This document shows, piece after piece, positions 24,786 through 31,975 of a stretch of 59,909 bases of DNA. Source of the stretch: Nonomuraea basaltis (GTDB lineage: Bacteria; Actinomycetota; Actinomycetes; Streptosporangiales; Streptosporangiaceae). Location: positions 1 to 59,909 of the forward strand of contig NZ_VCJS01000067.1 of assembly GCF_005893125.1 (NCBI RefSeq), read 5' to 3'. The position numbers were made by a program, and so were the translations under genes. A model generated the notes under the pieces. It made no database searches. It was not told the origin of the DNA and was given only the letters and a program-made list of their open reading frames with translations. Position 1 is the first letter of the stretch. Each line of letters begins with the position of its first letter.

Positions 24786-24828
24786 AGCGAGAAGCCAAGA
24801 TGCCACACCGAATGGAAGGGATGGGTAG

Positions 24829-25269
24829 ATGCCTACGCAACGCGAGGTAGACGAAGCCAAGATTCGGCAGCACGTCGGCAACATAGTCGAAGGAATCCGG
24901 GCCAAGGATCTCGAGGGCCTGAAGAAGCTTTACGCAACGGACGTCGTGTCCTTCGACGTCGAGCCACCGCTGCAGCATGTAGGGATAGAGGCGAAATTGA
25001 AGAACTGGGCGAACGCGTTCACGTTCTTCCAGAATATGACTTATGAGGTTCGCGACCTGACACTCACCGTGGGCGATGATGTGGCATTCGGGCACTGCTT
25101 CGGCCGGCTCAGCGGCACGCTGAAGAACGGGACGGCGACGAGCGGTATGTGGGTTCGGGGCACTTTCTGCTTCCGGAAGATCGACGGCAATTGGTTGATC
25201 GCACACGATCAGGTTTCTGTGCCGCTCGATATTCTGAGCGGCAAAGGAGTGACCGACCTCGAGCCCTGA
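24829..25269 (+). CDS. SnoaL/NTF2-like protein (DUF4440-type ketosteroid-isomerase fold)
   Basis: A complete 146-residue cone-shaped NTF2-like protein: KIRQHVGNIVEGIRAKDLEG, LKKLYATDVVSFDVEPPLQH, GVTDLEP end and a conserved WVRGTFCFRKIDGNWLIAHD strand pair. Proteins of this type bind or convert small hydrophobic substrates; the reaction is unknown. GAAGGGATGGGTAG before the ATG provides the ribosome-binding site. The ECF41-type promoter at 24753 makes it a predicted regulon member. The domain is of the same fold class as the C-terminal extension of the sigma factor itself. Confidence 0.85.
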   Translation: MPTQREVDEAKIRQHVGNIVEGIRAKDLEGLKKLYATDVVSFDVEPPLQHVGIEAKLKNWANAFTFFQNMTYEVRDLTLTVGDDVAFGHCFGRLSGTLKNGTATSGMWVRGTFCFRKIDGNWLIAHDQVSVPLDILSGKGVTDLEP

Positions 25270-25587
25270 CGAGTCGCAGAAGTTCGGGACGTGCGGGCGG
25301 TGCTGCCCGTTGAACCACTGACCTGGTTTCGCAGGCCGGGGGCGTGGCGGTGCTTCGGCAGATCGGCTGGACGCCGGTCATCATCGAGCGGGCTGCCGGC
25401 CGGCGGTCCGGTGGATATTTCATCGCGTTGTCCGGCGCAGCCGGAGCCGGCCGTTCCGCCTCCGCGCGGGGCGGCCTCGTTATCTGGGGTTGTCCAGCGA
25501 ACCTGCTGGTCAGCCGGTTGAAGGTCGTTAAGCCACGTCAGGCGAGTAGGCTGACCGCGATCGCCTGCGACGGTGAAGGAGCCGCTC
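25270..25587. other. Intergenic region with one repeat copy
   Basis: No convincing gene is seen. Positions 25539-25563 form one copy of an imperfect 25-bp repeat (second copy at 26062-26086) that includes the -10-like TAGGCT. AAGGAG at about 25576-25581 is the ribosome-binding site of the next gene. Confidence 0.4.
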
Positions 25588-26052
25588 ATGACCGCCGACC
25601 CAACGATGGCCCGGATCGGCCAGGGGGTGGAGTTGCATCACCACCAAGGTCAGCGTGAAGCCGCTCGCGAGTTGTTCGCGCAGATCTGGGACGACATCGG
25701 CGGCGAGCAAGGCGACCCGCTGCATGTTTGCGTCCTTGCCCACTCGATGGCCGATGTGCAGGACGACGTGCACCAGGAGCTGATGTGGGATCTGCGAGCG
25801 CTTGCCGCCGTCGGCCTGATCACTGATGAGCGGGTGGCCCAAGCCGGGGTGCCGCTTTCGGTGGCCGGCTTGTATCCGTCGTTGCACCTGAACTTGAGTG
25901 AGTGCTATCGCAAGCTGGGCGATCTCGGCCGCGCCCGTGAGCACCTCCAGCAGGCGCGGGCCGGGATCGGCGCACTTGCCGACGACGAGTATGGGCAGCT
26001 CATCAAGAGTGGACTGGAGCGGCTGGCCGAACAGTTGGGTGAGACCGTCTGA
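25588..26052 (+). CDS. Small TPR-like protein
   Basis: A 154-residue, mostly helical protein with TPR-like helix pairs: the first at GQREAARELFAQIWDDIG and the last at LHLNLSECYRKLGDLGRARE. Similar short actinobacterial proteins are annotated only as tetratricopeptide-repeat proteins. It probably mediates protein contacts in the cytosol. The ATG at 25588 (MTADPT) is preferred over 25573, because AAGGAG lies 6 nt upstream. It is flanked by two copies of a 25-bp repeat. Confidence 0.75.
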   Translation: MTADPTMARIGQGVELHHHQGQREAARELFAQIWDDIGGEQGDPLHVCVLAHSMADVQDDVHQELMWDLRALAAVGLITDERVAQAGVPLSVAGLYPSLHLNLSECYRKLGDLGRAREHLQQARAGIGALADDEYGQLIKSGLERLAEQLGETV

Positions 26053-26146
26053 CTGCGAGCCCAGGCAAGTAGGCTGCCCGCGACCGTCGCGTCAGTGGGC
26101 CGTCGAAAGGTCCATGAGCCGCGTGAAAAAGTTCGCCGCTGGGGCC

Positions 26147-26698
26147 TCAACGCCACGCGTGGCGGATCCTCAGGCGTCCCATTCCCATGGTCCCGGAGAT
26201 GCGGATCGTCGGCCCGCCGGGGTGGGGGCGCCGCCGGGGCTTGTAGAGCGTGCCCTTCCATCCGGTGTGCAGATGCTCGATGTCGATGATGGCGTCACGA
26301 GGCACCGTGATGCTGGCCCTGCCGGTGCCGAGTTGCACCTCGATGTCGATGACCGGGTGCTCGATGACCGCCCGGGACAGGTCTAGGCGCACCCGTCCGA
26401 GTGCGGATTCGATCTTGAGGATCCGCGGTACCCGCCATGCGCCGCGTCGCCGGATCCGTCCGCTGGCGGCGGCGATCGTGGACGTGGTGGCCGCGTTCTC
26501 GACCGGAAGGGAGGCCAGAGCCTGCATGAGGTCGCTGTGCGTCTTGGCGGTGAGCACCTGGTGGAGGCGTTGGTCCAGCGCCTCGTGGGAGAGGTGCCCT
26601 TCGGCGTATGCCTCCTGCAGGCGCATCACGGCCGTGTCGCGGTCGCGTTCGCTGACCAGTGGCGGCGGGTTGTCAGGCCCACTGGCCTGGGCGTTCAC
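26147..26698 (-). CDS. DUF1707 (SHOCT-like) domain protein
   Basis: A 183-residue protein. The N-terminal DUF1707 domain covers about residues 15-67: VSERDRDTAVMRLQEAYAEG and LSHEALDQRLHQVLTAKTHS. A C-terminal strand-rich part with SALGRVRLDLSRAVIEHPVI, GRASITVPRDAIID and a basic tail resembles cell-wall-stress LiaF-like strands. DUF1707 proteins are widespread in actinobacteria and mostly uncharacterised. Its ATG overlaps the permease stop (ATGA), making it the third gene of the exporter operon. Confidence 0.85.
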   Translation of the reverse strand: MNAQASGPDNPPPLVSERDRDTAVMRLQEAYAEGHLSHEALDQRLHQVLTAKTHSDLMQALASLPVENAATTSTIAAASGRIRRRGAWRVPRILKIESALGRVRLDLSRAVIEHPVIDIEVQLGTGRASITVPRDAIIDIEHLHTGWKGTLYKPRRRPHPGGPTIRISGTMGMGRLRIRHAWR

Positions 26699-27513
26699 CG
26701 CCCCCTGCGCATGTAGGCGCGGAGCGACAGCGGGACGAAGATCACCAGCAGCGCGGCCGACCAGAGCAGGACGGCGGTCACCGGATGCGCGAGCGGCCAG
26801 GCCACGTCTCCGGACGGGGCGCCCGGGTTGCCGAACAGCTCCCGTGAGGCGGCGGTGAGCGCGCTCACCGGGTTCCAGTCGGCCAGGAAGCGCAGCCAGC
26901 CCGGCATGCCGCCGGTCGGGACGAACGCGTTCGACAGCATCGTGAACGGCAGGCCCAGCGGCACCATCGCGTCGGCGACCTGGTCATTCTTCACCGCCAG
27001 GCCCACATAGACGCCCACCCAGCTCAGCGCGTACCGCAGCACGATCATCAGCAGGAACGCCTGGGCCGTGGGGATCAGGCCGCGGTGCGGCTGCCAGCCC
27101 ACCAGCAGGCCCGCGCCCACCATGATGGCCAGCATCAGCAGGCCGGTCAGCAGGTCGGCGCCGGTCTGCCCGAACGGCACCGCCAAGCGCGCCATCGGCA
27201 TGGAGCGGAACCGGTCCATCACACCGCGGGAGGCGTCGGTGGCCATCCGCGTCATGACCCCCAACCACGCGGAGAAGGTCACCATCGCGAACAGGCCGGG
27301 CATGAGGTACTCGCGGTAATCGCCGCCGCCCGGCACGGTGATCGCACTGCCGAAGACGTACCCGAACAGCACCACCATGATGACCGGGAAGACCAGCGCG
27401 GCGACAATCTGCCCGGGCTCTTGCCGCAGCCGTCCCAGCTCGCGGCCGACCAGGGTCAGTCCGTCGGTGAGCGTCCAGCGCAGGCGACCCAGTGGCGAGG
27501 TGAGGGCGGTCAT
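26695..27513 (-). CDS. ABC-2 type transporter permease (DrrB-like)
   Basis: A 272-residue permease with about six helices and the ABC-2/DrrB pattern: GQIVAALVFPVIMVVLFGYV, a periplasmic loop, GVMDRFRSMPMARLAVPFGQ, NDQVADAMVPLGLPFTMLSN and AFVPTGGMPGWLRFLADWNP. Such exporters expel hydrophobic drugs or lipids with a DrrA-like ATPase, here the preceding gene (4-bp overlap at 27510-27513). The substrate is unknown; TetR control suggests drug response. Confidence 0.9.
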   Translation of the reverse strand: MTALTSPLGRLRWTLTDGLTLVGRELGRLRQEPGQIVAALVFPVIMVVLFGYVFGSAITVPGGGDYREYLMPGLFAMVTFSAWLGVMTRMATDASRGVMDRFRSMPMARLAVPFGQTGADLLTGLLMLAIMVGAGLLVGWQPHRGLIPTAQAFLLMIVLRYALSWVGVYVGLAVKNDQVADAMVPLGLPFTMLSNAFVPTGGMPGWLRFLADWNPVSALTAASRELFGNPGAPSGDVAWPLAHPVTAVLLWSAALLVIFVPLSLRAYMRRGR

Positions 27514-28454
27514 CGGACGGGCTCCTTGCGGTCGGTGAGGCGCAGGAACACCTCGTCGAGAGTGGGGCGGCGCAGGCTCACGTCGGCAGCGGCGACTCCG
27601 GCGCGGTCGAGCTCGCGCACGATGTCGGCGAGCCGGAAGCCGCCGCCGGGCAGGGCGATGCTGAGCCGGTCGGCGCCCGTCACCGTGGGGTCGGTCCCGG
27701 CCACGGCGTTCAGCACGGTCTCCGCCTCAGGCATCGCGGCGGGGTCTTCGAGGGTGACGTCGAGGCGGTCCCCGATCGTGGCCTTCAGCTCGTCGGGGGT
27801 GCCGGTGGCGATCACCTGCCCGTGGTCGATGACGGCGATGTCGTCGGCCAGGTGGTCGGCCTCGTCCAGATACTGCGTGGTGAGCAGCACCGTGGTGCCG
27901 TCGGCCACCAGCTCGCGGATGCTGTCCCAGATCTCGCCGCGGCTGCGCGGGTCCAGGCCGGTGGTGGGCTCGTCCAGGAAGAGCACGTCGGGGCGCAGGA
28001 TGAGGCAGGTGATCAGGTCGAGTCGGCGGCGCATGCCGCCGGAGTAGCCGGCGACCGGCCGGTCGGCGGCGTCCATCAGGCCGAAGCGGTCGAGCAGCTC
28101 GTCGGCCCGCCGGTGCGCCTGGCGCCGGGACAGGTGGGAGAGGCGCCCGAACATGCGCAGGTTGCCACGGCCGGTGAGCTTCTCGTCCACGGCGGCGTGC
28201 TGGCCCGCGAGCCCGATCCTGGCGCGCACCTTGCCGGCCTCGCGGACGACGTCGTATCCGGCGATGCGGGCGTGCCCGGCATCGGGATCGGACAAGGTCG
28301 CCAGGATGCGCACCGCGGTCGTCTTCCCCGCGCCGTTGGGCCCCAGCACGCCGCAGACCGTTCCTCTCGGAACGCTCAGGTCCAGCCCCCGCAGCGCATG
28401 GGTGCCGCCGAAGGACTTGTGCAGCCCTTCGGCGACCACGATCGGATCCGCCAT
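27510..28454 (-). CDS. DrrA-like ABC transporter ATP-binding protein
   Basis: A 314-residue ATPase: Walker A GPNGAGKTTAVR, Q-loop, signature YSGGMRRRLDLI, Walker B VLFLDEPTTGLD and the His switch. The C-terminal extension, typical of daunorubicin-resistance DrrA proteins, contains ADVSLRRPTLDEVFLRLTDR. The ATG at 28454 follows GGAGGTTTC; the 11 codons upstream overlap the operator and are excluded. It is the first gene of the operon ATPase, permease, DUF1707, divergent from its TetR regulator. Confidence 0.92.
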   Translation of the reverse strand: MADPIVVAEGLHKSFGGTHALRGLDLSVPRGTVCGVLGPNGAGKTTAVRILATLSDPDAGHARIAGYDVVREAGKVRARIGLAGQHAAVDEKLTGRGNLRMFGRLSHLSRRQAHRRADELLDRFGLMDAADRPVAGYSGGMRRRLDLITCLILRPDVLFLDEPTTGLDPRSRGEIWDSIRELVADGTTVLLTTQYLDEADHLADDIAVIDHGQVIATGTPDELKATIGDRLDVTLEDPAAMPEAETVLNAVAGTDPTVTGADRLSIALPGGGFRLADIVRELDRAGVAAADVSLRRPTLDEVFLRLTDRKEPVR

Positions 28455-28468
28455 GAAACCTCCACTGG

Positions 28469-28520
28469 GTACCTTGTACGCGGTCATGGCGGCCAGACTA
28501 AGGGACTGGGTACTATGTAC
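28469..28520. promoter_or_regulatory. Paired GTAC-N3-GTAC operators between TetR and exporter operon
   Basis: GTACCTTGTAC (28469-28479) and GTACTATGTAC (28510-28520), both preceded by TGG and followed by GC, have centres 41 bp apart between the divergent start codons. They repeat the motif found upstream of the paralogous TetR gene at 8623-8669. Confidence 0.75.
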
Positions 28521-28540
28521 GCAACCAGGAGGGTGGAACG

Positions 28541-29518
28541 GTGACCGACGCCGAGTACGTGAACATCTGGATGCGACCCGAGCGCCCCGCCCGCGGGCCG
28601 AAGCCGGCCTACAGCCGCGCGCAGATCACCGAAGCGGCCGTCCGGATCGCCGACGCCGAAGGGCTGGAGGCCGCCACCATGCGGCGGATCGCCGCCGAGA
28701 TCGGCGCCGGCGCGATGTCCCTCTACCGGTACGTCCCGAGCCGCGACAACCTGGTCGAGCTCATGGCCGACCGGCTGATGGGCGAGATCGACGTCACGGG
28801 CATGCCCTCGGGCGACTGGCGCGCCGACCTGACCCGCTACGCCGACGGGCTGCGGGCCATGTGGCTGAGGCACCCGTGGATCGCCACCGTGCAGCGGTCA
28901 CTCCCCAGCCTCGGCCCCAACCAGCTGCTCTTGATCGAACGGCTGATGGGAGTGCTCGACGCCTTCGTCTCCATCGACGAGAACCTCGGCCTCATGGCCA
29001 TGCTGAACAGCTACGTCGAGGGCACCGTCCGCGAGGAGAACAGCTCGGCCGAGGAAGTCCGCCGCAGCGGGCTCAGCGAGTCGGAGTGGATGGCGCGGAG
29101 CTACCCGTACGTCGACCGGCTGGTGAAGAGCGGGGAGTACCCGATCTTCACCAAGATCGTGATGGAGGCGCGCCAGCCGCACCTGAGCCGCGACGACCAG
29201 TTCCGGCACGGGCTGGAGCGCGTCCTCGACTGCATCGCCGCGGCCCTCCCGCGGGCGGCCGAGCCTCCGGCAGAGGTCATCCGGCGCAACCGCGCCCCGA
29301 TCGCGCAGCCCGACCGGCCCAACGTCCCTTGTGACGAAACCCCCGCCATGGCGGCCAGCAAGACTTTCGACCGTGACGAAACGACGGGCGATCTCACCTC
29401 GGCCCCCCGCTGCCCTGTGTGCGGCAATGCCATCCCCAAAACCGTCACCGGCCGGCCCCGCCAATACTGCTCACGGGCATGCCAACAAAGCGCTTACCGC
29501 ACTCGAAGAAGGGCTTGA
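28541..29518 (+). CDS. TetR family regulator with C-terminal Cys-rich zinc-finger-like extension
   Basis: A 325-residue regulator. The N-terminal HTH is SRAQITEAAVRIADAEGLEA, TTMRRIAAEIGAGAMSLYRY-like, and the TetR_C ligand domain runs to about 250. After a linker, a small cysteine motif follows: CPVCGNAIPKT, GRPRQYCSRACQQSAYRTRR. The four Cys would bind zinc, and such tails occur on some actinobacterial TetR proteins. The GTG at 28541 follows AGGAGGGTGG. It is divergent from the DrrAB-type operon and is likely its repressor. It is paralogous to the gene at 7857-8600. Confidence 0.9.
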   Translation: MTDAEYVNIWMRPERPARGPKPAYSRAQITEAAVRIADAEGLEAATMRRIAAEIGAGAMSLYRYVPSRDNLVELMADRLMGEIDVTGMPSGDWRADLTRYADGLRAMWLRHPWIATVQRSLPSLGPNQLLLIERLMGVLDAFVSIDENLGLMAMLNSYVEGTVREENSSAEEVRRSGLSESEWMARSYPYVDRLVKSGEYPIFTKIVMEARQPHLSRDDQFRHGLERVLDCIAAALPRAAEPPAEVIRRNRAPIAQPDRPNVPCDETPAMAASKTFDRDETTGDLTSAPRCPVCGNAIPKTVTGRPRQYCSRACQQSAYRTRRRA

Positions 29519-29880
29519 TCCACCGATCGCGGGCATGCCGGGCCAGGCCGAGCAGCACCCCGATAGCCGTTGGGCGGCGTCTGCTTGGCGCGGGCGAGAC
29601 GTTCCTTGAGCCAGGCGGCCTCGTCGCCGGGATCGTGCAGGACGACGTGGCCGTGGATGTTGACGCGTTCGCTGCTCCACTCGTCGAACGCCTGGCGCAG
29701 GGTCTTGTCGGTGAGCCCGGGCGTAGACGGTCGTCATTTCGGAGCTCTCGTGGCCGTAAAGACGCTGGACGACATGCCGGGCGACGCCCTCGTTGATCAT
29801 GCGGGTGCCGAGCGTGGAAGGCCAGAGCCGGTGAACAGGTCGATGAGCGCCCGGACCGGAACGGTGCTCTGGCTCACTCG
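29500..29880 (-). pseudogene. Tyrosine recombinase/integrase C-terminal remnant, frameshifted
   Basis: The minus strand encodes the catalytic end of a tyrosine recombinase: GTRMINEGVARHVVQRLYGH, then ESSEMTTVYA with the HxxH-like/Tyr region. After a frameshift near 29715 it continues as LTDKTLRQAFDEWSSERVNI and DEAAWLKERLARAKQTPPNG. The N-terminal and central parts are missing. It suggests a former integrated element; no att site or cargo boundary is recognisable. The rest of 29519-30107 shows no gene. Confidence 0.7.
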
Positions 29881-30107
29881 GAGAGCGTGTACGTAGGTGG
29901 TGACAGACCTGAACCCCCGGAAAACTCTTCGACGCTTCCTAACGGTTGCCTCCACGCAGAGCCGATTACTACTCTGAAAGGAGCGTGCGAGGGCGCTGCC
30001 AGTCCGCGGGCAGGGAGTTTCCCACCTCGAGCAGCACGTCAGCGCACTGGACAAGACCAACCTCTTTCCGGCCGGGCAAGCGGACCTCGGCGACGAAGGA
30101 GGTTGCG

Positions 30108-31472
30108 ATGTCCGATCGTCATTTCGAGCTGCCGGCTCATCCGAACCTGGAGTACTACCGCAAGCAGGCCAAGCACCTTCATCACGCGTACGCGGCGGGC
30201 GATGCGGCAGCCGAAGCCCGGGTTGCCGACGTGCTGAGCGATCGAGCCGCCGAGCGGTTCCTGCTCAGCGACGCCCAGTTCGTGCTCGCTCAGGAACACG
30301 GATTCCGGACCTGGGCCGAGTTTCGCGCCCACGTCGAAAGCCGCAGCACCACCGAAGAACGGCCGGTCTCCCGCCTCATGGGAATCAGGCCGGGCATCTA
30401 CGCCTCGATGGCCGACGCCCTCCTCGTCGAGTTGCGCCGCGACGATCCCGGCGCGCTGCAACGGTTGCGGGCCTACGTACCCCGGCACGCCACCGCGGCC
30501 TCCGCCGCCACCGCCGAGCCTCGCGACGCGCGGCTGATCATCGCGCGGGAGCTCGGCTTCCCGACCTGGCAGGAGCTCGTGTCGTTCACCGAGAAATCCC
30601 GGCGCGATCTCGGCGAACGTCGGGAGAAGCGGCGGCAGCTGCACCGCGAGGCCGAAGCCCTGCTGGCCGGCGACACCGATCGCCTGGCCGGTCTGACCGC
30701 CGAGCAGGCCGATACCCTGCTGCACATGCTCGCGGGCCCCGAGACGATCCCCGGTGTCCGGCTCGAGAAGGAGCTCGGCGTGCCACGCGCCGCAGTCGAT
30801 GTCCTGCTCAGCAAGGCCACCAACCTGGATCTCCCGCTCACCTGGGCTGCCGGCTTCAACCGGGTCGACTACGTGCGCCTGCTGCTCGACGCCGGCGCCG
30901 ACCCTGGCATCCGGAAATGGGGCATCACCCCGCTGGAGAACGCCATCTACCACGGCAACACGGAGGTCGTCGACCTGCTCGCCGAGCGCGGAATCGTCCC
31001 GCAGGCGCTCTGGACGTATGCCGCCTGCGGCCGGCTGGATCTGGTGCGGGCCTGTTTCGACGCGGACGGCAGCCTCCGGCCGGATGCGGCGTCGGCGCGC
31101 CCCGACCTCGCCGACACCGGCGCAGGCTTTCCGTCTCGGCTGCCGCCGATCGACGATCCGGAGGAGATCGTGGGAGAAGCGTTCGTCCATGCCTGCCAGC
31201 ACGGCCGGATCGAGGTCGTGCGCTGGTTCCTCGACCGCGGCGTCCATCCCGACGTCGCGCCCTACCTCGGGCGGACCGGCCTGCACTGGGCAATCCCGGG
31301 CGGTCGTCTCCAAGTGATCCGCCTGCTCCTGGAGCGCGGTGCCAACCCATCCATCCGCGACGATCTCCTCCAAACCGACGCCGACGGCTGGCTGCACATA
31401 GCCTTCGCCGCTCGCCCACACGATCCCGTGGCTCAGCAGCTCCACGATCTGATCGAGTCTCGATCGCGCTGA
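30108..31472 (+). CDS. Ankyrin-repeat protein
   Basis: A 454-residue protein with an N-terminal helical part (ELPAHPNLEYYRKQAKHLHH), a region that twice uses the ARELGFPTWQEL-like motif, and ankyrin repeats in the second half: GFNRVDYVRLLLDAGADPGI, NTEVVDLLAERG, GRIEVVRWFLDRGVHPD and GRLQVIRLLLERGANPSI. Similar actinobacterial and proteobacterial ankyrin proteins are of unknown function and probably bind proteins. The ATG at 30108 follows AAGGAGG by 5 nt; longer starts lack similarity. It stands alone. Confidence 0.82.
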   Translation: MSDRHFELPAHPNLEYYRKQAKHLHHAYAAGDAAAEARVADVLSDRAAERFLLSDAQFVLAQEHGFRTWAEFRAHVESRSTTEERPVSRLMGIRPGIYASMADALLVELRRDDPGALQRLRAYVPRHATAASAATAEPRDARLIIARELGFPTWQELVSFTEKSRRDLGERREKRRQLHREAEALLAGDTDRLAGLTAEQADTLLHMLAGPETIPGVRLEKELGVPRAAVDVLLSKATNLDLPLTWAAGFNRVDYVRLLLDAGADPGIRKWGITPLENAIYHGNTEVVDLLAERGIVPQALWTYAACGRLDLVRACFDADGSLRPDAASARPDLADTGAGFPSRLPPIDDPEEIVGEAFVHACQHGRIEVVRWFLDRGVHPDVAPYLGRTGLHWAIPGGRLQVIRLLLERGANPSIRDDLLQTDADGWLHIAFAARPHDPVAQQLHDLIESRSR

Positions 31473-31479
31473 GTTGCCG

Positions 31480-31640
31480 CTGCGGGTCCGGGCTGCCCAA
31501 GTCGCGATCAACCCGTACGTCGACTTCGATTTCACCGACTCCAAGGCCGGCGTCTGTGCCCCCGGCGAACGCCAAGAAACCGCCCTGATCACCATGCTGG
31601 ATGAACTCCTCGCATGGTCCCATGCCCCTCCGAGTGCTGC
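31480..31640 (+). pseudogene. NADPH-dependent FMN reductase C-terminal remnant
   Basis: The frame reads VRAAQVAINPYVDFDFTDSK, CAPGERQETALITMLDELLA and WSHAP. These match the last third of the flavodoxin-like FMN reductases; the N-terminal flavin loop is absent and the frame runs on into unrelated sequence. Confidence 0.45.
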
Positions 31641-31756
31641 GGGACCCCCACCGCGAGCGCCGATCCCCGGCCTGGGCCGACCTGATCCTGCCGACAGCCA
31701 CCATCCACCACGGAGTCTGCCGGATGGCTTACTCCCAGAACTCATTAGGACCCAGG

Positions 31757-31927
31757 ATGAAAGTAGAGGTATACGGCGATATCGCGTGCCCGTGGTGCCG
31801 CCTCGGCACGCACCAGTTCCACCGCGCGGTGGCCACGGCCGGTGCAGAACCGGACGTCGAACTGATCGTCGGTGTGACCAGCACCGAGGCGCTCGGCGAG
31901 GCGCTCCGGCAGGCCGGCGGCCGGTAA
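31757..31927 (+). pseudogene. DsbA-family N-terminal remnant
   Basis: From the ATG at 31757 the frame gives MKVEVYGDIACPWCRLGTHQ, the start of a FrnE/DsbA-like protein with its active-site CPWC, then departs after about 37 residues and stops at TAA 31925-31927 inside the terminator stem. About 150 residues are missing. The C-terminal part of a similar protein is found in the chimera at 8878-9072. Confidence 0.65.
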
Positions 31928-31951
31928 GGGCGACATGGTCGCCCTTACCGG
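31921..31951. terminator. Strong terminator hairpin after the sugar operon
   Basis: CCGGTAAGGGCGAC (31921-31934) and GTCGCCCTTACCGG (31938-31951) form a perfect 14-bp stem with a 3-nt loop. It lies 24 nt beyond the alpha-glucosidase stop on the minus strand and would also end transcription from the left. Confidence 0.75.
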
Positions 31952-31975
31952 GCCCGCAGAGGATCATTTGCGGAG

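Noticed and set aside
24829..25269. Anti-sigma factor for the ECF41 protein.
   Set aside because: The protein has a soluble NTF2-like fold without a membrane helix or zinc-binding anti-sigma domain, and ECF41 proteins use their own C-terminal extension.
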